From: Naegleria lovaniensis
Taxonomy: Eukaryota > Heterolobosea > Eutetramitea > Acrasida > Naegleriidae
Length of the DNA: 64,000 nucleotides
Assembly: GCF_003324165.1 (NCBI RefSeq)
Contig: NW_025407858.1
Coordinates: 56,467 to 120,466, forward strand
Direction of reading: 5' to 3'
This document shows, in pieces, positions 1 through 8,986 of the stretch. Below the pieces are notes generated by a model. It saw only the letters and a list, made by a program, of their open reading frames with translations, was not told where the DNA came from and did no database searches. The number at the start of each line of letters is the position of its first letter. Positions within the stretch are counted from its first letter, which is position 1. Both the position numbers and the translations under genes were made by a program.

Positions 1-1323
1 AAAGCATGTTCCCTTAATCGACCGCAAATTGTGAGCATGCTGTTACAGAGAAATGATGTGAGTCGATGTGTGAAAGATCACTCACAGTCCACACCAATGC
101 ATTATGCAGCATCGAATGGTTCGTTGGAATGTGTCATGCTCTTGTTACTGAAAGGAGAGAATGCCTCAGAAGGCAATTTTCGAAGAAATGTCAATGACGA
201 TCAATTAATGTTAGATTCTAAGGATGCTTACGGAAATACTCCTATTCATTTAGCAATGAAGCACAAACACTATCAAGTGGTCTCTGCATTGCTAGACTAT
301 TGTCCTAATTTGGTGAATTCGAGAAGAAGTAACTCACGAACGTTGCTGCACATGGTGGTTGAAAATTTTGATGTGACAGGATTGTCACTCATTACAAAGG
401 AACATGCACAAGCCTTGTCCAAAATTCAAATCTATGCCAAAGATGAAAATGGTTTAACGCCACTCATGCTTTTGGTTAAGGAATTTTCAAGACTCACCGA
501 AAATTCACATCTTCGAAAAAAGAACCGCTTTTCAATGCTCCTCCACCTTCTCTCCCTGTACGACTTGTCAGAAATGTCACTTGTAAATAGACACAATGAC
601 CATCATTGCAAGAATTTATTTCACATTGCTTGTCTTCATAACTGTGCAGATGTGGTTCGAATCATGGCCCTGTTCCTTAATCGAGAACTTTATTTAAACA
701 TGCTTAAACAATGCGATAAGAATGGCCAAAATCCATTTCACACAGCTTGTAAATATGGAGCAGATCAAGTGTTGGAAACATTCTTGCTGATGGTCCATAG
801 TGAAACAGCAGACCACTCCAAAATTGTACAATCAAAATCAAAACATTGTAATATTAACTCTCGTGAAGAATATTTAGAATGTAAGGATAAGGAGGGTAAT
901 ACACCATTGCATGTAGCTGCTTTATCGTTAGCTCTTGTGTCACCTGCCTCCAATGAAGAAGATGACGACTCTCCTTCGCCACGCGGCGTCTCTTTCAGCG
1001 CCAGTTGTTCAGATTTACCCTCGACCTCTACTGTGACAAGCACTCGATCAAGCTCAAATAGTGCTCTTTCATTTCCAGTGACGTTTGGAAAGGCCAATTC
1101 TGAGTCTTGTATTGCCAAGTTTTCAAAAAGTTCCTATTCACCACTCAGCATGACACCTTCGGATGAGGATGTAACAAGTACATTTGTGCGATGTATTGAG
1201 GTACTGTTTCCAGTGGTGAGTTTAGACATTGAAAATTCCAAAAAACATACCGTGCTGGAATTGTTAAATAAGACAATCTTTTTCGAGAATTCCAGTATTT
1301 TCTCAACTTCAATACAACACTAA
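1..1323 (+). CDS. Ankyrin-repeat protein, 5' end outside window
   Basis: The frame is open from the first base of the window, so the gene starts upstream; the visible part is 440 codons ending at TAA 1321-1323. At least six ankyrin-like units are visible, with TPMHYAA, TPIHLAM, NLFHIAC, NPFHTAC and TPLHVAA cores and hydrophobic helix pairs between them. The last 130 residues are Ser/Thr-rich with an acidic patch and look disordered before a short hydrophobic end. Ankyrin stacks mediate protein-protein binding, so no specific role can be assigned. It converges on the next gene with a 21-bp gap, so the two 3' UTRs must overlap. The ankyrin fold is confident; partner domains upstream are unknown. 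Confidence 0.85.
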   Translation, partial: KACSLNRPQIVSMLLQRNDVSRCVKDHSQSTPMHYAASNGSLECVMLLLLKGENASEGNFRRNVNDDQLMLDSKDAYGNTPIHLAMKHKHYQVVSALLDYCPNLVNSRRSNSRTLLHMVVENFDVTGLSLITKEHAQALSKIQIYAKDENGLTPLMLLVKEFSRLTENSHLRKKNRFSMLLHLLSLYDLSEMSLVNRHNDHHCKNLFHIACLHNCADVVRIMALFLNRELYLNMLKQCDKNGQNPFHTACKYGADQVLETFLLMVHSETADHSKIVQSKSKHCNINSREEYLECKDKEGNTPLHVAALSLALVSPASNEEDDDSPSPRGVSFSASCSDLPSTSTVTSTRSSSNSALSFPVTFGKANSESCIAKFSKSSYSPLSMTPSDEDVTSTFVRCIEVLFPVVSLDIENSKKHTVLELLNKTIFFENSSIFSTSIQH

Positions 1324-1344
1324 ATCCCATAGAAAAATTAACAA

Positions 1345-2509
1345 TCACATCAATTTCTTGTCTATGGTTCCAATTCGATCATAATTATGAGCAACGAGAG
1401 CTTTGGCAAAAATTTCACCTAAATCTTCAAAACCCTGATTACAAAAAGCACTCGTTTCAATATAAGTGACACATCCCAACGCTCTAGCCAATGACTCACC
1501 CATCTTGCTTGACAAAGGTTCCCAAAAATGTTTCATTCTTAAACCTCTGCAAATGTCCTTTCGGGATCTCAAATCTGTTTTGCAAGCCACTAAAATGATT
1601 GGAATTTGAGGCTTTCTCTTTTCTTGAAGGTCTGAGATCCATTGATAAAGATCTTTGACATTGTTTTCATCTAAAACATTGAAACAAAGACAAATAAGAT
1701 GAGCGTTGGTACAAACTGCGGTTCTTGCAAAAAATTTTCTGAGATTTTCAATGCTTCACTTGCAATTCATAATTTTCCATTATGGTTACTTACAAACCTG
1801 GTATGTCTAACATTTGAAAGGTGGCATCTTGATACTGAATTTTAACTTGACCAGTCGTGAGTGTGAATACTCCAAACTTGCCATGTGGATCAATAAATGA
1901 AGATTTTCCAGCTCTCTTATCCCCAATTACAGCCACTCGAAACAGTAATTTTTCATCCATAGTTTTCAATGAATTCATCAAATTCGAAAATTCGAACTGT
2001 TGTTTCAATTCATGGCTTGAATAAAATTGACAAAGATTACAAAATTTTGGAATCATGTCCTTGTACGAGACCATGATTGCGCTTTCGAATTCTTTCATTT
2101 GTCGATGTGTACAACTTTCGACATGTTTCATCAATTCAATTAAATGATATCGAAAATTACTTGACATCTGACATTGATCACTAAAATAGTTTGGAATCAC
2201 ATCATGGTTCCGATCTTCATGAGGAACACAATAAAGACGTAACAATTTCATTTCATATTTAAATATTTCCATTCTTTGAAAATAATAATCTTTCCAACAA
2301 CAATCTTCGCAAGCAAGTTGTGATAATCGGAATGATTTTGATACGAGTTGTAATGTTGTGAAATCATGAATCGAGAGAAAGCTTAAAATAATTCGTACCA
2401 CATCATCACATAAATATTGTTGAAATAGAGAGTGTAATGGTTTGGAAGAGGAGGAGAAGGATGAAGAGGAGTGAAATAAGGTACGAAAGATTTTTCTCAC
2501 AAGTAACAT
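1345..2509 (-). CDS. F-box / Ras-superfamily (Rho-like) GTPase fusion protein
   Basis: Two exons on the minus strand, 2509-1794 and 1753-1345, flank a 40-nt GTAAGT..AAG intron and give 374 aa. An F-box-like segment lies at about residues 30-75 (CDDVVRIILSFLSI). It is followed by a linker and a small-GTPase domain with P-loop GDKRAGKS at about 196-203, a CKTDLR G4 motif and an ETSA G5 motif. The switch II motif reads DIPGF instead of DTAGQ, so the catalytic Gln is missing and hydrolysis may be impaired. The C-terminus lacks a CAAX prenylation box. The start is the ATG at 2509; the frame opens slightly further upstream only with a TTG. The same architecture and intron location recur at 26382-27507. 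By family knowledge an F-box would recruit an SCF ubiquitin ligase; joint function with the GTPase is inference. Confidence 0.82.
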
Positions 2510-3377
2510 TTTTTTCAATATTAATTAATCACAAATTCGAACATTTTAAAAAGAGAGTTTATCATTCTGAAACTAAAATTCCTTTTCCTTTGAATTTGCA
2601 TTTTGGTCACGACCTCCAAAAATCACTATTGAACAACATTTTAGAGAATTTCACACTCTTCCTTCTCATTTTCCATTATTATTTGACACTCTTCCTTCTC
2701 ATTTTCGAAAATAAACGAAAGAATAGAAACCGTTGAGGACTCCAAAAATAGATAATGTCAAATTGTTGAGCACGAAAAAAACGTTTAAAACCGTTCTTTC
2801 TTAACGCTGTGGTTGGATGAACCTTGGGTTTTAATTCACACTTTCAACATGAGATTATTTCTACGATAAAGTCTTATTCGATGGAACTGAAATGAATCCG
2901 GTATCGCTTTGACCATTTCACAGAGTCGTCTTTGCAGTATACGCACGCTTAACCACTGTTGTTTAAGGAACGAAAGTGTGCCACTTGTCATTGAGCGTTG
3001 TGACATCATTTGTAAATGCGTTCGAGTGGTGCTATACCCCGAGATTAAACCTTTACGTGCAAGATAAAACAAGCAAAGTACTATAGATCTTTCATGGTTT
3101 CATTTCGGCAGATCTCTTCTTTTCTGTCGTTCCACATTTTTATTAACATTCATTTCACTTTTCTTTCCATTTTTGGATCGATTCATATTTATGTCCATGA
3201 CTCATTCATATGACATTCCACTCTTTAAGAAATAATCCTGGCTCATCCCAACCAAGCAACCCACTGCACTATCTCTTTCTCTCATTCTTCTTCTTTTCTG
3301 TGAAAACTCTATAAATTGGCATTCACAATTTCCTCTCTCTCAATTTTCACATAACAAAAAAAAATCAAATTATTGAA
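2510..3377. other. Intergenic region between divergent genes
   Basis: This AT-rich 870-bp stretch separates two divergently transcribed genes and should hold both promoters. It contains a 21-bp direct repeat (acactcttccttctcatttt plus c) at 2653-2673 and 2686-2706. A minus-strand open frame from about 3099 to 2836 lacks an ATG near its 5' end and has no recognisable domain, so it is not called as a gene. No tRNA or other RNA gene was seen. Confidence 0.5.
3310..3317 (+). promoter_or_regulatory. Possible TATA element of the Lys/Cys-rich gene
   Basis: TATAAATT lies 61 bp before the ATG at 3378, followed by a pyrimidine-rich stretch and an A-run just before the start. This fits a TATA box with a short leader for a strongly expressed gene, but there is no transcript evidence. 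Confidence 0.35.
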
Positions 3378-4331
3378 ATGAAAACCGCAACTCTTGTGGT
3401 GCTGTTTGCACTTCTCCTCTTTGCAGCAGTCTACGTTGCAGGATCTGACTCTTACCGTCCTGATCCTTACAAACCTAAACCTCGAAGACATTGTCGCAAA
3501 AAGTGTGTCTTGCACAAGTATTTGAGAGGAAAATGTCTCAAACACAAAGTCGTGGGTCGTAAAAAGTTTTGCGACAAGTATGCCATTGTTGGAAAGGGTC
3601 GTTGTTTGAAACACAAGAGATGGTCCAAGTGTGATAAATACAGTAAGGCCTTTACCAAGTGTGTGAAACACAAATTCAAGAAATTCTGTGCCAAGAGAAA
3701 GACCAAGAAGGTTTGCGATTCTTATGGAAAACGTAAATTCTGTAAGAAATATGGATACAAGAAATTCTGTGCCAGACACAAGAAGTACAAAAAGTGTGTG
3801 GCTCATGGCAAGAAACGTATTTGTAAGAAACACAAGAAATTCCCAATTAAGAAATGCTTCAAGAAGAAGAAGTGTGACAAGTATGTCGATTCCTATGCTC
3901 CTCGTAAATGTCGTTTCATTCGTAAATGCCGTGTCGTTTCACACAAGACCAAATGTGTTCGACACAAGACCATTCGTTTCTGTAAGAGACACAAGAAGTT
4001 CACAAAATGTGTGAAACACAAGAAGAGAAAATTCTGTGCTAAATGGGCATTCAAACAATTCTGTAAGAAACACAAGAAGATTACAAGATGTGTCAAACAC
4101 AAGAAGAGAAGATTCTGTGCCAAGAGAAAACACTTCCCATCCAAATGTATTCGTAGAAAGAATTTCAAAAAGTGCATCAAGAGATCCAAAGGAAGAAGAG
4201 TTTGTAAAAAGTTCAAATTCACCAAAGGAAAGAGAGTGTGTAAGAAACGTGCTAAATCCAGAAGAGTTTGTGCCAAGACTAAGAAGATCTGTAAGAGAAG
4301 AAAGCACAAAAAGTTTGATCTTTACAAGTAA
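3378..4331 (+). CDS. Secreted Lys/Cys-rich tandem-repeat protein
   Basis: 317 aa from a well-placed ATG after an A-rich leader. Residues 1-22 are a classical signal peptide (MKTA, then a Leu/Val/Ala core). The rest is made almost entirely of short units pairing a Lys/Arg/His cluster with one Cys, such as KKFCAKR, TKCVKHK and RRVCKK, about one Cys every 8-10 residues (roughly 30 in all). It has almost no acidic residues and no known fold. The Lys codon use and C/G-ending third positions suggest high expression. A strongly basic, Cys-rich secreted protein could be a cyst-wall or extracellular cross-linked matrix protein, or a cationic antimicrobial or adhesive factor. These are inferences from composition only. 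Confidence 0.85.
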   Translation: MKTATLVVLFALLLFAAVYVAGSDSYRPDPYKPKPRRHCRKKCVLHKYLRGKCLKHKVVGRKKFCDKYAIVGKGRCLKHKRWSKCDKYSKAFTKCVKHKFKKFCAKRKTKKVCDSYGKRKFCKKYGYKKFCARHKKYKKCVAHGKKRICKKHKKFPIKKCFKKKKCDKYVDSYAPRKCRFIRKCRVVSHKTKCVRHKTIRFCKRHKKFTKCVKHKKRKFCAKWAFKQFCKKHKKITRCVKHKKRRFCAKRKHFPSKCIRRKNFKKCIKRSKGRRVCKKFKFTKGKRVCKKRAKSRRVCAKTKKICKRRKHKKFDLYK

Positions 4332-4525
4332 GAGTTGCAAAATTGCAATTTTTCCGTACAGCAATGGTAACGAGTTTTTTTTGCCTTAACATGAGTTTGT
4401 GTGAAAGAGTTTTTTGAATTGATCCAAAGACGAAAGTCAAAAATCATCCGAAAAATTAAATAATCTTGTGAGGTGTTTTTAAAAGTCTTTCATTGTATTA
4501 ATTAACAGATACCGTGATAAGATCA

Positions 4526-5480
4526 ATGGTTTCTTTCAAATGTCATTTCGCATATTCCACTGTGCTAACATCGCCCTTCCCTCATGAGAAACAAGCTTTT
4601 CCAGTTCCAAGCAGTGTCCTCGTGCATGAGCATCAAGTGGATCCCAACTGTGCCGACATGTTACTACTAAACTGCACCAAGTTAGAAATCAAAGAAATGT
4701 TAGAACAAGCAACATCATCCATTCTAGCTCCCTCATGGAAACTCTTCATCTCAATCCTCCTTCGACTCGTCATGACTTGTTTCATCATTGGAGAGTTTGT
4801 GCCACTACCCATTTCAAACAACAATTACATCAAAACGTTATACTTGTTTATTGCATGGGGCGTGTCGTTTCAATTTGACATTCGTGTGTATGAATTGTGT
4901 TTTTGCATGTGTGTCAATGTCTTGTTCATTGCACTCAATTACAATGCCTTGTCGAAAGGAATCTTTCAATTCACTTCACAAGATTTCTTGTTGCAACCGG
5001 TGTGGGAATTTTTCATGTGGGGATTCTATGTGTTGCATGCCATGAGAAGTTTGGGAGATTATTCGTGCTCGAGTGTGAGACCAAAGAAGCGAGAAATTCT
5101 TATCATTGGCTTTTTCAAGTGTTTTTGGAATTTTTGACAACATGTGGGTGTTATCGAGCATGTCGTGTTTGGTGGTGTTCATATGCAAATGCTTGTTATC
5201 ATTGGACGACGACAACAATACTGTATCATCATCTCCACACAAGGATGTAAAGTTTGTTGTGTTTTTCATGGTCATGGGATTGTGTATTGAATGGACTGGT
5301 GTGTCAAGAGGTCAATGGAAATACCCACAGAATCAATTGATCTGGGAGAAATTTCCAATTCCATTGTGGTTCGTTGGCATGTGGGGAGGAATTGGATTCT
5401 TTCTGTATCGAGCCGCTTTGCCTTTAATGTGGTGGGTGGTTCGTTTGTTGCAGAAACCTAAAAACAAGCCACCTCAATGA
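4526..5480 (+). CDS. Polytopic membrane protein, frame joined by a probable intron
   Basis: The first exon starts at ATG 4526 (an earlier GTG is not used) and encodes about 70 soluble residues followed by several hydrophobic segments. The frame then shifts near 5065-5119 and continues to 5480 with more membrane segments and a conserved-looking Trp-rich loop (WTGVSRGQWKYP, PIPLWF). Removing 5065-5119 (55 nt, weak donor GTGCTC, good acceptor ctttttcaag) gives one 299-aa protein with about seven membrane spans. Alternatives are a longer intron 5075-5243 with a better GTGAGA donor, which would delete one hydrophobic segment, or a one-base indel. The Trp-rich loop faintly recalls carotenoid/lycopene-cyclase-like membrane proteins, but I do not assign it. 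Confidence 0.6.
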
Positions 5481-5544
5481 TGATAACAACAGAGAGCATG
5501 GTGTACTCATAATAATAATAATAAATGGATTCAATAAATTACAT

Positions 5545-6720
5545 TTACTTTTTCTTTGCAAAGTCCTTTGGAATCATACATTTGATGAGGAGGGATTTTG
5601 TTATTTGATACAAAAAGATGTCACCCAATATATCTCGGTGTGACTTCTTTTTAAACACCACTTTGGCATACTTGGTGAAAATCTTCTTCTCCTTATTATC
5701 ATTTTGCAGCACCTTTGGAGTTTCATATTCTTTTTGAGCTTCACCAAGCGATGAAGTGGTTGGTTCTTCGAGTTCCTCTTCATCAATTTGTTCCTCAACC
5801 ATCCAGTCATTCATTGAATCAATGTATGAAACTTCCTCAGTTGGGAATCCAATTTCATTCTCAATGATTGTTTTAAGTTCATCTTCAGTTGGAATGTTCT
5901 CCTTTGGTACAGCTTTCTTAAATTGATTTCTAAAGCTAATAATCACAGTTCTATCTCTTAAATAGGTGGTTTCGCTGTAGAGAGAATTTAACAATCTGTC
6001 ACGCTCTGAAGGTGGAACAGATTTTCCATTCTCAAAGCACAAGGTAAATTTTTCCCATGCAGCCAAATTGGTTGATTTGTTTCGTTGGCAAATGTTATTG
6101 GCCTTTCTACAAGACAAGTAATATTGATCCAACTGATTGCAAACCACTCTCTTCAATCCAATATCTTCACCAATTCGAACTGGGAAGTTTTGCAACTCTT
6201 CATTGGGAAGAGTCTTGATTGCAGAGACTGCAATTGGTTCAGAATTTTGATGATCACCATCACTGACAAATCCCAATTGAGGGAAGTTTCCATTCATAAT
6301 GAGATACTTTCCACAACTCTCCTTTTTTTGATCTTGATCTCTCACAAAGTAAATGTGAACAATTTGACCGTAACAAACTGGACTATTCTTGCTAACTTTG
6401 CTATTAGCAGGTTGCATGATAAACACTCCATAGTGAGAAGGCGATGAAGCATTTTCGTAGACTGTCTTGATGTAGTCTTTCACAGTGGAAGCATCAATAT
6501 GAGAGACAGCTCCCATGAGTGCACCACCCGATGGCTTTACCGAGGTACTCTGAACATCAGAGGCAGAAATTTGAACAAAGGCATTCAGAAACGTCTTGGC
6601 TGAATATTCATGAGTATTGAAAGTGAGCATTCTTCCGTGAACAGATTTCATGGTGAATGGTCTTCCATAGGTGAGAATGAGTTCATCCGATGAACTTGTA
6701 TTACCTTCCAATAGACGCAT
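5545..6720 (-). CDS. Uncharacterised 391-aa protein
   Basis: Single uninterrupted frame from ATG at 6720 to the stop at 5545. I do not recognise the family. The N-terminal 200 residues alternate short beta-like stretches (VCYGQIVHIYFV, CGKYLIMNG), which suggests a beta-rich, perhaps trefoil-like fold. The C-terminal third holds an acidic Glu-rich segment (EEQIDEEELEEP) followed by a Lys-rich tail ending in AKKK. There is no signal peptide and no membrane segment. Its 3' end is 64 bp from the preceding gene's end (convergent) and it is divergent from the propeller-like gene to the right. Real coding is likely from length and clean boundaries; function is unknown. Confidence 0.7.
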   Translation of the reverse strand: MRLLEGNTSSSDELILTYGRPFTMKSVHGRMLTFNTHEYSAKTFLNAFVQISASDVQSTSVKPSGGALMGAVSHIDASTVKDYIKTVYENASSPSHYGVFIMQPANSKVSKNSPVCYGQIVHIYFVRDQDQKKESCGKYLIMNGNFPQLGFVSDGDHQNSEPIAVSAIKTLPNEELQNFPVRIGEDIGLKRVVCNQLDQYYLSCRKANNICQRNKSTNLAAWEKFTLCFENGKSVPPSERDRLLNSLYSETTYLRDRTVIISFRNQFKKAVPKENIPTEDELKTIIENEIGFPTEEVSYIDSMNDWMVEEQIDEEELEEPTTSSLGEAQKEYETPKVLQNDNKEKKIFTKYAKVVFKKKSHRDILGDIFLYQITKSLLIKCMIPKDFAKKK

Positions 6721-7205
6721 AATGATGATGATAGTGGTTGATCTATTTAATAGTTAGAACGATGATGATGAGCGTGAGTCTGTGGGGCTCAGTGTTGGAT
6801 GAGAGAAGGAATGAATCAAAAAAGATGATCTAACAACAGAAATTGTTCAATTTTCTTGAGTGTTGGATGGGGGTCGACGACGGTTAGAGGAAGAACCAAT
6901 GTTGATGAATTTTTTTTTTTGAAAGCTCTGCTTTGGGAAACACTTGTTGAACCTTCGATCTCCACTTTGATGTAATACTGCAGCCTATCTGAACCAGAAA
7001 CACATTTGCATCTAATGAAACAGAACAGATTTTAGTGCACTTGCGAATTTATTAAGGGATGTATTTTGTGCCCATCATAAAATGAAATGTTAATAATGGA
7101 TGAATGAATTGTGGCCACAATCACCAACGCGGAACATGTCTGAACATGACGTCGTTTGAAACAGTCGTTGCCTTTTCTCATTCTTTCGTGACGAATAAGA
7201 AAAAA
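6721..7205. other. Bidirectional promoter region
   Basis: The 485 bp between divergent starts (ATG 6720 on the minus strand, preferred ATG 7206 on the plus strand) contain a T-run at 6910-6919 and a moderately GC-richer block around 6870-6900. No RNA gene or repeat was recognised. Confidence 0.4.
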
Positions 7206-8516
7206 ATGTCGTCACCCTCTCAAGTGAGGTTGATATTAGTGTCACTTCATACTGTTCAACATGATTTAGACACCTCCTCCTACAACACGACCAAAACATC
7301 TGTTATTGATGAAAATTTATTGAAAAAGTTGAAAATGAAGCTACTTGAAACTAAGAGAACGATCACAGCCAAACCATTCATTCCGTTCAATACCCGAGTT
7401 AAAGATACTTTTGAAATTAGCTCCTCAGGCAATATCTATCCATGTCATATCGTTTCTCCGTTTGATGTAAAGATTTCATATTCAAACGAATATATTTTGG
7501 TGAGCGATCCAAAGTATTCATGGTCTCGAAGTTGGACTATCAAAGTTTTCGATTTAACCACAAGACTCTATCTCAAAACTATTGATACCTCATGTAAACA
7601 TCCTCCATATATATGTGTAGAAGAGAGACCATTTCTCGAAGATTCAGGTCACTCGAGTGATGCCTTAATTTTTACACAAGCGTTGTCTGAAGGAGAACTT
7701 GAACAAGGACTTTACAAATTCAATTTGAAACAATTGGTTGAAAAGGAGGATGGACAAAAGAAGCCCATTTGGTTCGTGGATGTTGGTAAACAACATGTTG
7801 GAAGTATGACTACCTTTGATCATCGTCTGTATGTCGTGCTTCACCATGTCACCATTCAAATGTTCAATTCGAAAACAGGAGAATCACTTGCCACAATTTT
7901 TGGAGATCCTTCTCCTCAATCATCTATCGCAGATCAACCACAATTGTTTGGACTCGAAGTGAATGTTCACACTCGAGAGTTAATGGCTTGCAATCGTGCA
8001 CAACTTTTATTCTTTTCACTTGACCAACATTCCAAAGGACTCGAAAGAGAAACACCAAAAACATACATTAGTGGTGATTCTTTCTCGTACTCACAATGGT
8101 GCTTCTATGATCGTGCCTCAAAGAATATTCTTTTAGGTGGGAGATGTTTTCAAAAAGACATTCAAGTGATTCATGCAGAGTCCATGACAAGTATTGCCAA
8201 AGTGAATGTGGGACATTCATGGATAAGTGATACTATGAAAGGTATGTGTGTGAATGAAAGGACTGGAGAGTTGCTGTTGATTGAGGGAACTCAGATCCTT
8301 GTAATTGCTGGAAATAATGACAGCACGGAACCACCTCAGAAACAACTGGTTCCAATTGCACAACAAGATTTCTACAGAACTTTCATGGAGTATTCCAGTT
8401 CGAGACAAGTGTTGGAATCAAGAACAGTAATTACTGATCAAAATTCAGAAGAAACCAACTGTTCAAATGTTTCAACCAACAGCAGTTCTTACTTGAATTT
8501 GTGTATTGTGCTTTAA
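7206..8516 (+). CDS. Beta-propeller-like (NHL/WD-type) protein
   Basis: An ATG at 7104 is possible, but the start at 7206 (MSSPSQVRLILVSLH) is preferred because the decayed copy downstream begins with a matching MSDSQQ..KLFIISLH. This gives 436 aa. After about 60 residues including a charged helix (LLKKLKMKLLETK) there are repeated blade-like strands: WTIKVFDLTTRLYLKT, HVTIQMFNSKTGESLATI, GELLLIEGTQILVIAG. The pattern of a hydrophobic strand, then D/N-x-x-T/S-G-E, then another strand fits NHL/WD-like propellers, although no canonical GH..WD is present. Such propellers are protein-binding scaffolds. The final 40 residues are Ser/Asn-rich. No partner or pathway is evident. Confidence 0.7.
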   Translation: MSSPSQVRLILVSLHTVQHDLDTSSYNTTKTSVIDENLLKKLKMKLLETKRTITAKPFIPFNTRVKDTFEISSSGNIYPCHIVSPFDVKISYSNEYILVSDPKYSWSRSWTIKVFDLTTRLYLKTIDTSCKHPPYICVEERPFLEDSGHSSDALIFTQALSEGELEQGLYKFNLKQLVEKEDGQKKPIWFVDVGKQHVGSMTTFDHRLYVVLHHVTIQMFNSKTGESLATIFGDPSPQSSIADQPQLFGLEVNVHTRELMACNRAQLLFFSLDQHSKGLERETPKTYISGDSFSYSQWCFYDRASKNILLGGRCFQKDIQVIHAESMTSIAKVNVGHSWISDTMKGMCVNERTGELLLIEGTQILVIAGNNDSTEPPQKQLVPIAQQDFYRTFMEYSSSRQVLESRTVITDQNSEETNCSNVSTNSSSYLNLCIVL

Positions 8517-8558
8517 TTCTTTGATTTTAAAGTATTAATTACGAACAGTATGAATTAG

Positions 8559-8901
8559 ATGCTTTCACAAAACATGTCAGATTCTCAACAGAAGGAAACA
8601 AACTCTCAAGTCAAGTTGTTCATCATTTCACTTCATGACAACAATCATGATTCATCATCCATACTGGACTCGGGCATTGCACAACAATTGTTTGAAAAAT
8701 TAAAATTGAAAATGACAAGTGTCAGAAAGTTTAATATATGTCCAAGTTTTTGATTTAACCACAAGACTCTTTCTCAAACAAGTGGGACCCTATTGCAATG
8801 GTCCTCAATATTTATGTGTCGAAGATGAATCCCAATATCTTGCGACAGACAGGTCATTTGGGATCCAACCAGAGGTTATCAACATTCAAGCCATTCACTG
8901 A
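8559..8901 (+). pseudogene. Decayed tandem copy of the upstream propeller gene
   Basis: It begins 43 bp after the intact gene. An ATG frame at 8559-8753 matches the parent's N-terminus (MSDSQQ.., LFEKLKLKM). The similarity then jumps, in another frame at about 8742-8880, to the parent's VFDLTTRL.LK, PQYLCVED segment, where nucleotide identity is obvious (tttgatttaaccacaagact matches the parent at about 7550). About 70 codons of the parent are missing at the junction, and everything beyond the CVEE region is gone. Internal deletion plus 3' truncation mark a pseudogene, although the 64-codon frame could still yield a peptide. Confidence 0.72.
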
Positions 8902-8986
8902 ACAACGCCTTCATTGATTTCACCCTCCAAATTCGTAAATTAAACATTAATTATAAAAATCAAAAAAAAAATATTTCATCACCGAC

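Noticed and set aside
2836-3099. Minus-strand frame of about 85 codons between the GTPase and Lys/Cys-rich genes
   Set aside because: No ATG near its start, no family motif, no splice support.
3467-4389. Several long overlapping open frames on both strands inside the Lys/Cys-rich gene
   Set aside because: They are by-products of the repetitive AAG/AAA-rich code; only the frame from 3378 has a signal peptide, a good start and a regular Cys pattern.
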